Positions 1-9,194 are shown, numbered from the stretch's first letter. The stretch is DNA of 64,000 nucleotides from Pseudoalteromonas spongiae UST010723-006 (GCF_000238255.3 NZ_CP011039.1:2405001-2469000), one strand, 5' to 3'. A program made the numbers and translations. The notes: generated from the letters alone by a model not told the origin.

Positions 1-1
1 A

Positions 2-538
2 AACATCGATGTGCTACAAAATCGATTGCACCACTTTATGGCAAAGCGCCTGCAAAATGCGGCTCACAGCTACCAAGTATTAGAACAGCGTTTGCTGCGT
101 TACCACCCTAGTAACCAATTAAATCAGCAGTCTCAGTTACGAGACGAGCTTGAAATACGCTTACTCAACAGTATTCAACGAAAATTAGAGCAAGCAAAAT
201 ATGCGCAACATACATTGCAAAATAGACTCGAAAAAGCCACTCCCGAAAAGCGATTAAGTCACGCGCAGCAACAGTTGCATAATCTGGTTAGCAGGCTTCA
301 AAGCAGTCAAGCAAAGCAATTAGAGTCTGCAGAAAAACAACTTGCGGTATTAGCGGCAAAACTCAATGCCACCAGCCCGCTTGCGGTATTAGCGCGGGGC
401 TACTCAATGACGCAAAAAGATTCTAGCGTGGTCACCTCTGTCTCTCAAATTACTGAAGGCGACAACATTGTCACACAATTTGCCGATGGCACTGTTACCA
501 GTAAAGTCTCACATGTGAGTGCTAACGATGATCAATAA
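2..538 (+). CDS. xseA: Exodeoxyribonuclease VII large subunit, C-terminal part (cut by window edge)
   Basis: The reading frame is open to the left edge of the window, so only the last ~178 codons are present. XseA is the large, catalytic subunit of exonuclease VII, which degrades single-stranded DNA into oligonucleotides together with XseB. The visible part is the long charged, glutamine-rich helical arm typical of the XseA C-terminal domain, followed by the family signature NATSPLAVLARGYSM and a short beta-rich tail (IVTQFADGTVTSKV). The N-terminal OB-fold and the start codon lie outside the window. The stop codon overlaps the next gene by 11 nt, which suggests co-transcription. Confidence 0.93.
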   Translation, partial: NIDVLQNRLHHFMAKRLQNAAHSYQVLEQRLLRYHPSNQLNQQSQLRDELEIRLLNSIQRKLEQAKYAQHTLQNRLEKATPEKRLSHAQQQLHNLVSRLQSSQAKQLESAEKQLAVLAAKLNATSPLAVLARGYSMTQKDSSVVTSVSQITEGDNIVTQFADGTVTSKVSHVSANDDQ

Positions 539-1004
539 ATCACTTATCAAACACGCTCTTATTGAGCAGCTTGAAGCGAGCTTGGCGGTTGCAGTGCAAT
601 CGGCAAAACACGCACATCAAGATGCCACTCACGAGCAAAGTAAGGCCGAAACCCAATACGACAGCCTCGGCATCGAGATGGCTTATTTAGCTGAAGGGCA
701 AAGTAAACGCATTGAAGCGCTTAGACAAGAAATTCAAGTACTTAAAGAATCGATAGAGCCAATTAGCAATCAGAAAATACAACTAGGCCATTTAATTAAG
801 CTCGAAAATTGTGACGATGAAAGTGTGTTATGGGTTTATATTTTAGCCGTTGCAGGTGGTAATAAAGTCACTCTAAATAATGTTGATATTCAAATTGTTA
901 CACCAAGTGCCCCCATAGCTAAAAAGCTACTAAAGCAATCCATTGACGATATTGTTAGCTTTGACTGGCAAGCAACTGAATATGAAATTATCGAAGTTGT
1001 TTGA
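528..1004 (+). CDS. GreA/GreB-like protein
   Basis: This is a 158-residue protein. The first ~80 residues are a charged helical hairpin (around TQYDSLGIEMAYLAEG) and the rest is a beta-rich domain ending in TPSAPIAKKLL...DDIV...YEIIEV, which parallels the C-terminal domain of the transcript-cleavage factors GreA/GreB. Gre factors insert a coiled coil with an acidic tip into the RNA polymerase channel; here the tip region (ATHEQSKAET) differs from the GreA pattern, so cleavage activity cannot be assumed. I chose the ATG at 528, although a GTG nine bases upstream is also in frame. The gene overlaps the xseA stop. Members of this group are often annotated only as hypothetical or GreAB-like. Confidence 0.72.
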   Translation: MINKSLIKHALIEQLEASLAVAVQSAKHAHQDATHEQSKAETQYDSLGIEMAYLAEGQSKRIEALRQEIQVLKESIEPISNQKIQLGHLIKLENCDDESVLWVYILAVAGGNKVTLNNVDIQIVTPSAPIAKKLLKQSIDDIVSFDWQATEYEIIEVV

Positions 1005-1063
1005 GTCTTATCAATAAGTGTGTTTTGATTAAAACTATAAGTGTTATCGATTGGTGTAACCTG

Positions 1064-1915
1064 ATGTATCGCATATCCTTTTTCATTGTGTTGATGACTA
1101 TTTGCCTACCGGCGTTTAGCTGTGAAATAACCATGGGTTATCGCACAAGTGCACGATTACCACTTATCGCCGCAATGCCAACCAATCAAGGGCTGTACAA
1201 AGCCATATATCAACGAGCTGCACAAAATATTAACTGTAAGTTAGTCATAAAGCGCGCGCCAAAAAAACGCATTATTAAACTGCTTAACGAAGGTGCCATC
1301 GACTTTTATCCCGGTTATGGCTTTAATCAGACGCGTAGCGAATTTACTCACTTTTTCGAAAATGGCCTCACCAGTCATAGCGTGGTGATCACACACCGAA
1401 ATGTTGCCAAGATAGATAATTTAAAACAACTGGAAAACAAAGTACTGTTAAAGCCCTATGGTGGCAGAAAGTCGGCCATTGAAGAGCGAGATATAATGGT
1501 GCGATACGGGCAAGATTTAGGTATTGCCGATGCAATCAAAGTAATTGAAAAAAAGCAGGCTGACTTTTTTATTTACAACAAAGCGTCGATTGATTATTAC
1601 CTAGCGCAGCAGCCAAATGCACAGATTAAAATTCACGACTGCTGTTATTTAGCAAAACCAATGCATTTTGGGTTTTCAAGAAAGTCGAAGCACTATGAAT
1701 CGTCGCTCAACCCAAACTACTTGCCAGAGCAAGCTGTGTCGGTCAACAACGTACCTTATTTGGTAAATAAAGGAAGCGTTGCCAGCGCATTCGCTAACGC
1801 AGTGAAAGCACTGGCCGAAAATGGAGTAATTAAACAGTTAGAGCAGCAATATTACAGTGCAGCACTCGACAGTGAACAACCAGCCTCTTCAGACATATCA
1901 GCAACAAAACACTGA
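1064..1915 (+). CDS. Periplasmic solute-binding protein, family 3-like
   Basis: About 283 residues. The chosen ATG gives a signal peptide (MYRISFFIVLMTICLPAFSC), whereas the longer TTG-initiated frame would put 21 polar residues before it. The mature part resembles amino-acid-type extracellular solute-binding proteins (SBP_bac_3): an N-terminal beta strand, then IDFYPGYGFNQTRSEF, and a C-terminal helix of the AENGVIKQLEQQYY type. No permease or ATPase gene is adjacent, so it could be an orphan receptor of the kind that feeds sensory proteins; the ligand is unknown. Its last 64 bases overlap the 3' end of cysE on the opposite strand. A second orphan protein of similar type is at 43858-44697. 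Confidence 0.7.
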   Translation: MYRISFFIVLMTICLPAFSCEITMGYRTSARLPLIAAMPTNQGLYKAIYQRAAQNINCKLVIKRAPKKRIIKLLNEGAIDFYPGYGFNQTRSEFTHFFENGLTSHSVVITHRNVAKIDNLKQLENKVLLKPYGGRKSAIEERDIMVRYGQDLGIADAIKVIEKKQADFFIYNKASIDYYLAQQPNAQIKIHDCCYLAKPMHFGFSRKSKHYESSLNPNYLPEQAVSVNNVPYLVNKGSVASAFANAVKALAENGVIKQLEQQYYSAALDSEQPASSDISATKH

Positions 1916-2673
1916 TCCATAGTTTCTGCAGGGCAACCTGACGTGGTTTTGCCAACCACTTTAGCTGGCACACCAACGACAGTAGTATGCGCATCAACAT
2001 CGGCAATTACGACTGAACCCGCGCCAATTTTCGCATCTTCACCAACATCAATGTTACCTAGTACTTTTGCTCCCGCACCTATTAATACGCCGTGGCGGAT
2101 TTTCGGGTGACGATCGCCTTGTTCATTACCTGTACCACCTAACGTAACCCCTTGCAGAATCGATACGTTATCTTCAATAACGGCGGTTTCGCCCACTACA
2201 ATGCCAGTTGCGTGGTCAAACATAATGCCTTTACCCACTTTACATGCAGGGTGAATATCAACACCAAACACTTCTGAGTTGCGGCTTTGAATAAATTGCG
2301 CGAGCTCTTTTCGGTCTTGGCGCCATAGGCAATGTGCTAAGCGATGTACTTGAATTGACTGAAAGCCTTTTAGATTCAATAGCACGGTTAGGTAGTTATC
2401 AACCGCAGGGTCGCGATCACGCACCGCTTTAATATCGTGCGCAACGTTATCAAGCATGGTGTCGCAATTAACAAATGCTTGGTCGAATAACTCGCGGAAA
2501 GTGAAAGCTGAAACTACCGCATCAGATAATTTATTAGCGACAATAAAGCTTAATGCAGACCCTAAACACTCATGGTTAAGTACACACGAATAAACGTGAC
2601 TTGCCAATAACGGCTCTTTTCTTACTAAGGCTTCTGCTTCTTTACGTAATTCTTGCCAAATTGTATGACGCAT
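1852..2673 (-). CDS. cysE: Serine O-acetyltransferase
   Basis: CysE makes O-acetyl-L-serine from serine and acetyl-CoA, the first committed step of cysteine synthesis, in the cytoplasm. The protein has the N-terminal all-alpha SATase domain (IWQELRKEAEALVRKEPLLASHVYSCVLNHECLGSALSF is its start, in two blocks) and then the left-handed beta-helix with hexapeptide repeats (DIHPACKVGKGIMFDHATGIVVGE region; GVTLGGTGNEQGDRHPKI). The catalytic Asp/His pair (FDHATG) and HPKI loop are visible. The length (273 aa from the ATG at 2673) equals the usual family length; a GTG five codons upstream is possible. Its 3' end overlaps the solute-binding gene. Confidence 0.95.
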   Translation of the reverse strand: MRHTIWQELRKEAEALVRKEPLLASHVYSCVLNHECLGSALSFIVANKLSDAVVSAFTFRELFDQAFVNCDTMLDNVAHDIKAVRDRDPAVDNYLTVLLNLKGFQSIQVHRLAHCLWRQDRKELAQFIQSRNSEVFGVDIHPACKVGKGIMFDHATGIVVGETAVIEDNVSILQGVTLGGTGNEQGDRHPKIRHGVLIGAGAKVLGNIDVGEDAKIGAGSVVIADVDAHTTVVGVPAKVVGKTTSGCPAETMDQCFVADMSEEAGCSLSSAAL

Positions 2674-2848
2674 AACAACACCAATCACTTTAACTACTTT
2701 TAGCTGTATAGCTTAATTTTAAACGAGTTTAACGCTTTTTGTTAACTTGAGTAAGTAATTAAAGATAAGTTGTTAGACTGATTTATTTGCCTTTAGATAA
2801 ATGTGTGCTAGAAATAGTCCCCTTCATAACCAAACGCAGCCTCTAAAT

Positions 2849-4030
2849 ATGAACAAAAATGTTGTACTTTTAGCCTTTTGCCAAGGACTTATCACAACCG
2901 GTAATATTTTGCTTGTGACCATCTCAGCCCTTGTTGGAAAAGCGCTAAGCCCGAGTACCACATTTATTACTTTTCCCGTTGCCATGCAAATGTTGGGGCT
3001 ACTAGTTACTACGATTCCTGCGTCGCTGATTATGGCTAAAACGGGTCGAAAGCTGGGCTTTAGTTTAGGCAATAGCATTGGCATTAGCGGCGCCGTGCTT
3101 GGCTTTTTTAGTTTATTGGCAAGCCAGTTTTGGTTATTTAGCTTCGCTACTTTTTTAATTGGGATTGGTATTGGCTTTGCTACGCTGTATCGTTTTGCAG
3201 CAATTGAAGCCAGTGACAAACCTGCTGTGGCAATCTCTACAGTGATGGCAAGTGGTGTTGTAGCCGCGATACTCGGCCCTAATTTAGCTGTTTGGGTAAA
3301 CCATCACTACCCTACGCTCAATTATGCTAATGCATTTATTGCACTCGCATTTTTATATTCAATTGCGCTAATGCTACTACAGCTCGTTAAATTTAATGAG
3401 GTTTCACATAGCCAAAATAATGGTGAAAGCAGACCATTAAAAACCATTATTAGCGCGCCTAAGTTTATGACTGCAGTGTTTATTGCCATGGTGAGTTACA
3501 CGGTGATGAACTTATTGATGACAGCAACACCACTGGCGATGCATCGCCATGGCTTTGACTTAGCACAGTCAGCACTGGTGATTGAATGGCACGTATTGGG
3601 CATGTTTTTACCGTCATTTTTCAGTGGTAAATTAATAGAGCGATTTGGCCAGGTCACCATGATGTATGCGGGTATTGTTTTAATCGCCCTTTGCTGCTTT
3701 GTGAACCTACTTGGCTTAAGCCATTGGCACTTTTTAGCTGCGCTCTTTTTATTGGGTGTCGGTTGGAATTTTATGTTTATTAGCGCGACGCAAATGGTGA
3801 GCCAAACTTACCTACCGCAAGAGCGCGCTAAAGCCCAAGCCACCAATGAATTTTTAGTGTTTAGCATGGTAACCCTCTCTGCATTAAGTGCAGGTTGGTT
3901 AGAAGCCACCGTAGGTTGGCAAACATTAAACCTAGTTACCTTGCCGATTTTATTATTAACAATCGCGTGGCTAACAATTTATAAAATAAAGCAAAAAACG
4001 CAGCTAAAGGTTAACTTAACGACGAGCTAA
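2849..4030 (+). CDS. MFS transporter
   Basis: About 393 residues with roughly twelve hydrophobic segments in two halves, the layout of the major facilitator superfamily. Loop 2-3 carries a basic turn, AKTGRKLG, similar to the MFS A-motif, and the C-terminal half repeats it as SGKLIERFGQ. It is an inner-membrane secondary transporter; the substrate cannot be read from sequence. I prefer the ATG at 2849 because the first membrane helix follows at once; an in-frame ATG at 2801 would add 16 polar residues. Neither has a clear Shine-Dalgarno sequence. The gene converges on the LysR gene with an 8-nt gap and is divergent from cysE. Confidence 0.85.
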   Translation: MNKNVVLLAFCQGLITTGNILLVTISALVGKALSPSTTFITFPVAMQMLGLLVTTIPASLIMAKTGRKLGFSLGNSIGISGAVLGFFSLLASQFWLFSFATFLIGIGIGFATLYRFAAIEASDKPAVAISTVMASGVVAAILGPNLAVWVNHHYPTLNYANAFIALAFLYSIALMLLQLVKFNEVSHSQNNGESRPLKTIISAPKFMTAVFIAMVSYTVMNLLMTATPLAMHRHGFDLAQSALVIEWHVLGMFLPSFFSGKLIERFGQVTMMYAGIVLIALCCFVNLLGLSHWHFLAALFLLGVGWNFMFISATQMVSQTYLPQERAKAQATNEFLVFSMVTLSALSAGWLEATVGWQTLNLVTLPILLLTIAWLTIYKIKQKTQLKVNLTTS

Positions 4031-4038
4031 TACCCTTT

Positions 4039-4905
4039 TTAGCTAGTAAATTGTGCTTGCAACCATTGATACAAAATCGAGAGTTCAACTCGCTGGGTAT
4101 GGCATTTAGGTGTGATAAAGTAATAACTAAATGGCAATGTGATTTGCGTTTCGCCAATGCGTTTTAGTTGCTTATCTTTAATTAAAGGTTTTACAAGTTG
4201 ATGCCAAGCGAGTGCTTTACCTACACCATTTTTAGCTGCATTTAATGTAAGGCCCACTTCATCAAAGACAAATTGGGCTGGTGTTGTGGGTAGTTGAAAA
4301 TGCTTTTGCCAATGTTGCCAACTAATGCCACCGGGCTTGTCTTCCATTCCTGCAGCGTAATGAATCAAAGGTAATTCATGCTGCATTTCATAAACATTTG
4401 ACGCGCATACCGGATAAACCACTTCATCTGCCAGTTTTTTTGCAATGGCATTCGCATATTTGCCGTTACCAAAATGAACATGACAGTCTATATTTTGCTG
4501 CTCAAAATTAACGATTTGGTGCTGGCTAATAAAATGAATTTGATAGTCAGGAAGCAAAGTTTGCAGCTCGGCTAATTTATTCACCAATACACAAGAAACA
4601 ACACTCGGGATCGCCGCTATAACCAGCTTTTTAACTTTCGGTGCTTGCGCTTTCTCAATACCAAACTCTATTTCTGAAAACGCTTTTTTAACTGAGCTAT
4701 AAAGCTGTTTAGCTTCGCTGGTAAGTGCCACACCTTTTGATTGGCGAATAAACAATTTTACATCTAAATGCGTTTCTAGCTGCTTCATTTGATGACTTAC
4801 GGCACTTGGCGTAAGGTGCAATAAATCACTGGCCCGACTAAAATTAAGCTGTTCAGCGACGACAACAAAGGTGTATAAATTGGGTAATTGGCTGCTAATC
4901 GACAT
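4039..4905 (-). CDS. LysR-family transcriptional regulator
   Basis: 288 residues with an N-terminal winged helix-turn-helix (FVVVAEQLNFSRASDLLHLTPSAVSHQMKQLE, residues ~13-45) and a C-terminal two-lobed effector domain. The HTH wording (SAVSHQMKQLETHLDVKLFIR) is close to the GcvA/AmpR branch. LysR proteins usually autorepress and activate a divergent neighbour, and here the divergent neighbour, 104 bp away, is the OsmC-like gene at 5010. It is therefore a reasonable candidate regulator of that gene, though the convergent MFS gene is also possible. The ligand is unknown. Confidence 0.88.
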   Translation of the reverse strand: MSISSQLPNLYTFVVVAEQLNFSRASDLLHLTPSAVSHQMKQLETHLDVKLFIRQSKGVALTSEAKQLYSSVKKAFSEIEFGIEKAQAPKVKKLVIAAIPSVVSCVLVNKLAELQTLLPDYQIHFISQHQIVNFEQQNIDCHVHFGNGKYANAIAKKLADEVVYPVCASNVYEMQHELPLIHYAAGMEDKPGGISWQHWQKHFQLPTTPAQFVFDEVGLTLNAAKNGVGKALAWHQLVKPLIKDKQLKRIGETQITLPFSYYFITPKCHTQRVELSILYQWLQAQFTS

Positions 4906-4907
4906 TT

Positions 4908-4927
4908 ATGATTCAAATTAAATTCAT
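4908..4927. promoter_or_regulatory. Imperfect dyad in LysR-osmC divergent promoter
   Basis: A 20-bp imperfect palindrome (ATGA at the left end, TCAT at the right, 14 of 20 positions symmetrical) sits right next to the LysR start codon in the divergent intergenic region. The site fits the AT-rich dyads bound by LysR proteins, but the region is AT-rich overall, so chance symmetry is possible. Confidence 0.3.
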
Positions 4928-5009
4928 ATCACTTAAAAATATTATCACTTTCTTTAACAACAGATAACAAGCAAAATTAGTTTAAACCCGTTTTAAATTA
5001 GGAAATAAG

Positions 5010-5474
5010 ATGTCGCAGCACAGTGCACAAATTGAATGGCAAAAAGCGCCAGATGAGATGTTTACCGATGGGCGTTACAACCGTGTTCACCAGTGGCATT
5101 TTGATGGCGGTTTTTCAATGCCTGCATCGCCCTCTCCTATGATAGTACCGATGCCTTTTTCAAACCCTGAGTTTGTTGACCCTGAAGAAGCTTTTATTGC
5201 CTCGCTCGCAAGTTGTCATATGTTGTTTTTTCTGCACTTTGCTGCCGATAAAGGCATTGTGATTGAGCGTTATACCGATAACGCAATTGGCAAACTTGCT
5301 AAAAACGATGATGGCAAACTATGTATTACCGGTGTGACGTTAAAACCCGAGGTGATATTGGCAGATGAATCGATTACACATAAAAAAAGCTTGGCAGAGT
5401 TACACCACCAAGCTCATGAAGCGTGCTTTTTAGCGCGTTCGGTAAATTTTGAAATTACCGTAGAGTGCGCTTAA
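5010..5474 (+). CDS. OsmC/Ohr-family peroxide-detoxifying protein
   Basis: 154 residues. Two conserved cysteines lie in the family contexts: Cys69 in FIASLASCHMLFFL and Cys139 in HEACFLARSVNF. These form the thiol/disulfide centre with which OsmC and Ohr proteins reduce organic hydroperoxides in the cytoplasm. The Glu60-Ala61 region (DPEEAFIASLASC) also matches the family. The divergent LysR gene may regulate it. Substrate preference within the OsmC, Ohr and YhfA-like branches cannot be settled here. A hairpin follows the stop codon at 5489-5514. Confidence 0.88.
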   Translation: MSQHSAQIEWQKAPDEMFTDGRYNRVHQWHFDGGFSMPASPSPMIVPMPFSNPEFVDPEEAFIASLASCHMLFFLHFAADKGIVIERYTDNAIGKLAKNDDGKLCITGVTLKPEVILADESITHKKSLAELHHQAHEACFLARSVNFEITVECA

Positions 5475-5488
5475 TTTAGCAGTCGCTA

Positions 5489-5514
5489 GTATGCTAGTTG
5501 ATGAACTAGCATAC
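5489..5514. terminator. Hairpin between convergent genes
   Basis: An 11-bp perfect stem (GTATGCTAGTT paired with AACTAGCATAC) with a 4-nt loop, between the convergent osmC-like gene and the lipoprotein gene. No strong T-run follows on either strand, so it may act as a weak bidirectional terminator or as an mRNA-end stabiliser. Confidence 0.5.
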
Positions 5515-5519
5515 GCTAA

Positions 5520-5894
5520 TTACATTGTGAACAGCTGTGAATCAATTGTACGAATAAGGTTATTTACCCACTTACCGTATTTTTTGTGAATGCTATCACC
5601 ATCATATTTCAAGTTAAGTGAATCACGGTACTTAATCGTGTACGTCTTTGCGTCGTAATGAATGCCTACTTTAACTTGCGTACCACGCCAATTAAGTAAA
5701 CCAGCAATGACGCCATCGCTTTCAACTTTACATGCCCACTGACGCTGCTGGCAGCCGCTTAAAATTGCCTTTTCAACTGACTCTTTAGTCATGTTTGACG
5801 CATTTACTTGTTGATTGTAGTCAGTTACAGGAATGGTTTTACATGCAGCGAGTGAAAGGGTTACTACTGCGATTAGCGCTATTTTTTTTAACAT
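5520..5894 (-). CDS. Small lipoprotein of unknown function
   Basis: 124 residues. The N-terminus MLKKIALIAVVTLSLAAC is a lipoprotein signal with the acylated cysteine at position 18, so the product is membrane-anchored and faces the periplasm. The mature part is a small domain with an internal cysteine pair (SGCQQRQWAC) followed by alternating strands (VKVGIHYDAKTYTIKYRDSLNLKY), consistent with a short alpha/beta fold. I do not recognise the family with confidence. It is transcribed alone, with its promoter in the AT-rich gap 5895-6050. Confidence 0.7.
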   Translation of the reverse strand: MLKKIALIAVVTLSLAACKTIPVTDYNQQVNASNMTKESVEKAILSGCQQRQWACKVESDGVIAGLLNWRGTQVKVGIHYDAKTYTIKYRDSLNLKYDGDSIHKKYGKWVNNLIRTIDSQLFTM

Positions 5895-6052
5895 TGTTTA
5901 GTCCTTTATGTTTTGTGTTCATTTTAGCAACGTGATTATTTCATTGAAGTGCTTAATTATCCAGCATCTTTTTGTAATTACGCCAACGTTAAGCAAGTGC
6001 GCTTATCGCTTTTTATTACTTGATTATGTTTGTAATATTTCAAATTAAGCAT

Positions 6053-6076
6053 AAAAAAGCCCGCCAATTGGCGGGC
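6053..6076 (-). terminator. Rho-independent terminator of the M16 peptidase gene
   Basis: A 7-bp GC-rich stem (GCCCGCC / GGCGGGC, loop AATT) followed on the minus strand by a run of six T, 22 bases after the stop codon of the protease gene. Confidence 0.9.
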
Positions 6077-6097
6077 TGTTTACCGTGTTAAAAACGT

Positions 6098-8971
6098 TTA
6101 TTTAAATACGTTTTTTACATCCATCACTTCGATGTTAGCTTTATCGATAGCTAGCTTGTAGCTTTCAATTACCTTATCTTCATCGGTAAGTGATTTTGGT
6201 TTTTCAGCATTATATTTAAGCGGAGAAACTGTTTCGTTTGCTAAACGCGCTTTCATGTCTTTTGCATCACCGGTAATAAATACATAGTGAATGTTTTTAT
6301 TTTGCAGGTTGTCACGAATAACACGATTTACATCTTCAACAGTTAAGCTCGCAAGCTGCTTACGCACATACGCAACAAACTCACCAGTATTGTAGAACTT
6401 GCTATCAAGTGCATAACCTAGCTGGCGATCTTGGCTTGCAACCATTTGCGGCACAAAGTTAGTTAAGAAGTTACGAGTTGATTCGAAATCTTCTTTGCTC
6501 ATGCCATTTTCAATTAGCTTATCTAATTCGTACTGGGCAACACGTGTTGCAAAGTGTGCATCATTATTAGAGCGTAGTGGACGCAACCAAATTTGGAAAA
6601 TTTGCTCAGAACGACCTAAGTTAGCATCTGGTTTAGTTTGGTACATACCACGCGGGAAGTACTCAATATACGCGTAATCACCATAGTTCATACCACGAAT
6701 TTGGCGAATACGCTGATACAAGAAGCTGTTTGAGTTACGGTGTTCACCAAAGTAAGAACGCATTAACCAAAGTGCCGCCCAATCTTTATCGCTACGAATC
6801 GTATCAATTGGGAAACCAAAGCTAACCGCTGTTGATTTAGCTGGTTTTTCTACGATGGTTGCATGACGACCTTCTAACTTAGGCGCATCAGCAACTGTTA
6901 AGCGCTTTTCACTGCCTTCAGGAAGCGTGCTTAAGTCTTTAAGCAGTCTTGCTTTTGCTGCATCTGACATGGCACCTGAGATACCGACATTTAATTTAGC
7001 TTGCGTAAATTCAGCTTTATAAAATGCTTTTAAATCTTCAAGTGTGAGTGCTTCTAAATCAGAAATATCGCCATAGTTGTAACTTTCGTAAGCGTGACCT
7101 TGGTAAAGCTTGCTGTATAACACTTCTTTGCCAAGCTCTTCATCATTAGATGCTTTTAGGCCTGCTTTGATGCCATCTAGCTGCTCTTTCTTTAAACGTT
7201 TAAAGTCGTCTTCACGCCAACCTGGATTAAGTAGTTGGTCACTAACAATTTTGTACCACTCGTCTACCTTGTCTTTATTAACACGGCCACGGAATGACAC
7301 CATTTCTTTATCAATTTGTACGCCGAAGCTACCCGCAATTGGGTAAAGCGCTTTTTGAATTTCTTTGTAAGAGCGCGACTCAGAGCCACCGCGTGCAATC
7401 ATATTAGCAGTGATTGCTGCAAGGCCTTTTTTACCTTCAGGATCTGCTGCTGCACCTGTGTAGAATAATAGGTTTACATCAACTAACGGTGAGCTGCTAC
7501 GCATATCAAGTACAGAAAATTTTGCATCGCCTTGCGGTTTGCTCATTTCTGCAACAACACCGTTTAAGTCAACCTCTTGCTCAAAACCTTTTACCGATTT
7601 AAGTGCCGACATAGTCACAGTTGTACGGCCCGAATCAATAAAGTACTTATTGGCAATTTCACGAATATCTTCTGCAGAAATGCTATCTGCCGTCGCGTAA
7701 AGCTGATTAATAACTTCTGGATCACGTTCAAAATGCATGTAGCTCGCAAGAGTTGACGCAATTGCTTGCGATGAATCTAAGCCATTAACAAAGCTGTACT
7801 TTAGGTTAGACTTTAAGTTAGCAAGCTTATCTGCATCAACTAACTCAGTACGCGCTTTTGCATAAGTACGATTAATCGCATCACGTGCTTTTGCTAAATC
7901 TTCTTCTTTTTCAACCTTTACAAATACGTGCAATAAACCCGGATCTTTAGTTTCTGGGTTGTAAGTAAACATTTGGCTAGCAAGCTGTTTCTCAACAACT
8001 AACTCTTGGTAAAGCGCTGAGTTATTTGAGAAATATAATTGCGAGATTAAATCTACTGCAGCACGGTCTTTTTCCGTTGGCTGCCACGCAGGGCCTTTGT
8101 AAGAAACAAGTAACCAGTGGCCTGGTAAACCTTCGCTTTCTTTATGAAGGTATTTTGCCGCTGTTTGCTTTGGCTCTACTGGAATATCAGCAACATAATC
8201 GCCACGCTGCCAGTTACCCCAATGCTTTTTAACCAGTTCAATGGTATCGTTCGGGTCTACATCACCGGTAATAATGAGCGATACATATTCTGGCTTATAA
8301 AACTTTTTAAAGAACTCTTCACCGTAGGCCATTTGATCTGGCATTTTTTCGATGTCTTCAAAAAAGCCCATAGTGGTGTGTTTGTAAGTATGCTTTTCAA
8401 ACGCTTCATTACGCACTGCACTTAATAGCTGACGAATTGGATTTGCATTGTTTTTAAGGTACTCACCTTTAACCGTCAGCGCTTCTGTTCTAAATTGCGA
8501 CTCTGAATATTTTAGGTTTTGGAAAATATCACCTTTAATTTCTAGCACTGTTTCTAAATGCTGCTTTGAAAAATTAAGGTGGTAGTTGGTGTAATCGTTT
8601 GTGGTGTAAGCGCGGTTATCTACACCTGAATTTTTAAGAATATCAGAGTAAACATCTTGCGGGAATTTCTCAGAGCCTTTAAACATCATATGTTCAAAGA
8701 AGTGCGCAAAACCAGTTTTGCCAGCTTCAACTTCGTTACGTGAACCTACTGATACTGGAATTTGCAGTGAGACTACATCTGGGTAATCTGTTTTAACCAC
8801 CATAACGCGAAGACCGTTATCAAGCTCTTCTAGCACGTAATCTTGAGCAAATACTTTGTTTTCAGCTTTTACTGACGTGGTAGCTTGTGCATTATTTGAT
8901 GATGTTGTGCTATTACAACCAGCAAGTGATAGTGCAATTACTACACTTGCTGCAACCAATTTAAGTTTCAT
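6098..8971 (-). CDS. M16-family zinc metalloprotease, lipoprotein
   Basis: 957 residues. The N-terminus ends in LSLAGC (Cys19), a lipoprotein signal, so the enzyme is anchored in the envelope and faces the periplasm. Two M16 units follow. The first has the inverted zinc motif HFFEH (His90, Glu93, His94) and the downstream ALTVKGEYL glutamate that completes the zinc site; the second is the non-catalytic clamp half with the conserved R...Y region (YQRIRQIRGMNYGDYAYIEYFPRGMY). M16 peptidases of this two-domain, ~950-residue type (pitrilysin/insulinase-like) degrade short peptides, so a role in periplasmic peptide turnover is inferred. It stands alone, with its own terminator. Confidence 0.92.
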   Translation of the reverse strand: MKLKLVAASVVIALSLAGCNSTTSSNNAQATTSVKAENKVFAQDYVLEELDNGLRVMVVKTDYPDVVSLQIPVSVGSRNEVEAGKTGFAHFFEHMMFKGSEKFPQDVYSDILKNSGVDNRAYTTNDYTNYHLNFSKQHLETVLEIKGDIFQNLKYSESQFRTEALTVKGEYLKNNANPIRQLLSAVRNEAFEKHTYKHTTMGFFEDIEKMPDQMAYGEEFFKKFYKPEYVSLIITGDVDPNDTIELVKKHWGNWQRGDYVADIPVEPKQTAAKYLHKESEGLPGHWLLVSYKGPAWQPTEKDRAAVDLISQLYFSNNSALYQELVVEKQLASQMFTYNPETKDPGLLHVFVKVEKEEDLAKARDAINRTYAKARTELVDADKLANLKSNLKYSFVNGLDSSQAIASTLASYMHFERDPEVINQLYATADSISAEDIREIANKYFIDSGRTTVTMSALKSVKGFEQEVDLNGVVAEMSKPQGDAKFSVLDMRSSSPLVDVNLLFYTGAAADPEGKKGLAAITANMIARGGSESRSYKEIQKALYPIAGSFGVQIDKEMVSFRGRVNKDKVDEWYKIVSDQLLNPGWREDDFKRLKKEQLDGIKAGLKASNDEELGKEVLYSKLYQGHAYESYNYGDISDLEALTLEDLKAFYKAEFTQAKLNVGISGAMSDAAKARLLKDLSTLPEGSEKRLTVADAPKLEGRHATIVEKPAKSTAVSFGFPIDTIRSDKDWAALWLMRSYFGEHRNSNSFLYQRIRQIRGMNYGDYAYIEYFPRGMYQTKPDANLGRSEQIFQIWLRPLRSNNDAHFATRVAQYELDKLIENGMSKEDFESTRNFLTNFVPQMVASQDRQLGYALDSKFYNTGEFVAYVRKQLASLTVEDVNRVIRDNLQNKNIHYVFITGDAKDMKARLANETVSPLKYNAEKPKSLTDEDKVIESYKLAIDKANIEVMDVKNVFK

Positions 8972-9156
8972 ACTGTTTCCCTTGGTTTGGATTATTTTTC
9001 TATAGAATTTTTCTAAACTTGGTAATTATGGCGATGTTCGCAATGTTAAGCGAGCAATTGCGGTAAATGGGTGTAAATGTTTTGCAACATTAAGTTTCAG
9101 AATAAAGGACTTAGAGTTCAGAACTCAGAATTAAGGTTTGAGTGCGACATCTGAGA

Positions 9157-9194
9157 CCTGAAACCTGAAACCTGAAACCTGAAACCTGAAACCT
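9157..9194. repeat. Tandem 7-bp repeat (CCTGAAA)5
   Basis: Five exact head-to-tail copies of CCTGAAA plus a partial sixth, preceded by one degenerate unit (CTGAGAC), in the 348-bp gap between the M16 gene and the MTHFR-like gene. There is no ORF. Copy number in such short repeats is prone to slippage. The flanking stretch (GTTCAGAACTCAGAA at ~9117) is similarly purine-skewed and may be part of the same element. Confidence 0.85.

Noticed and set aside
9157..9194. CRISPR array
   Set aside because: The repeat unit is only 7 bp, there are no spacers, and no cas gene is present.
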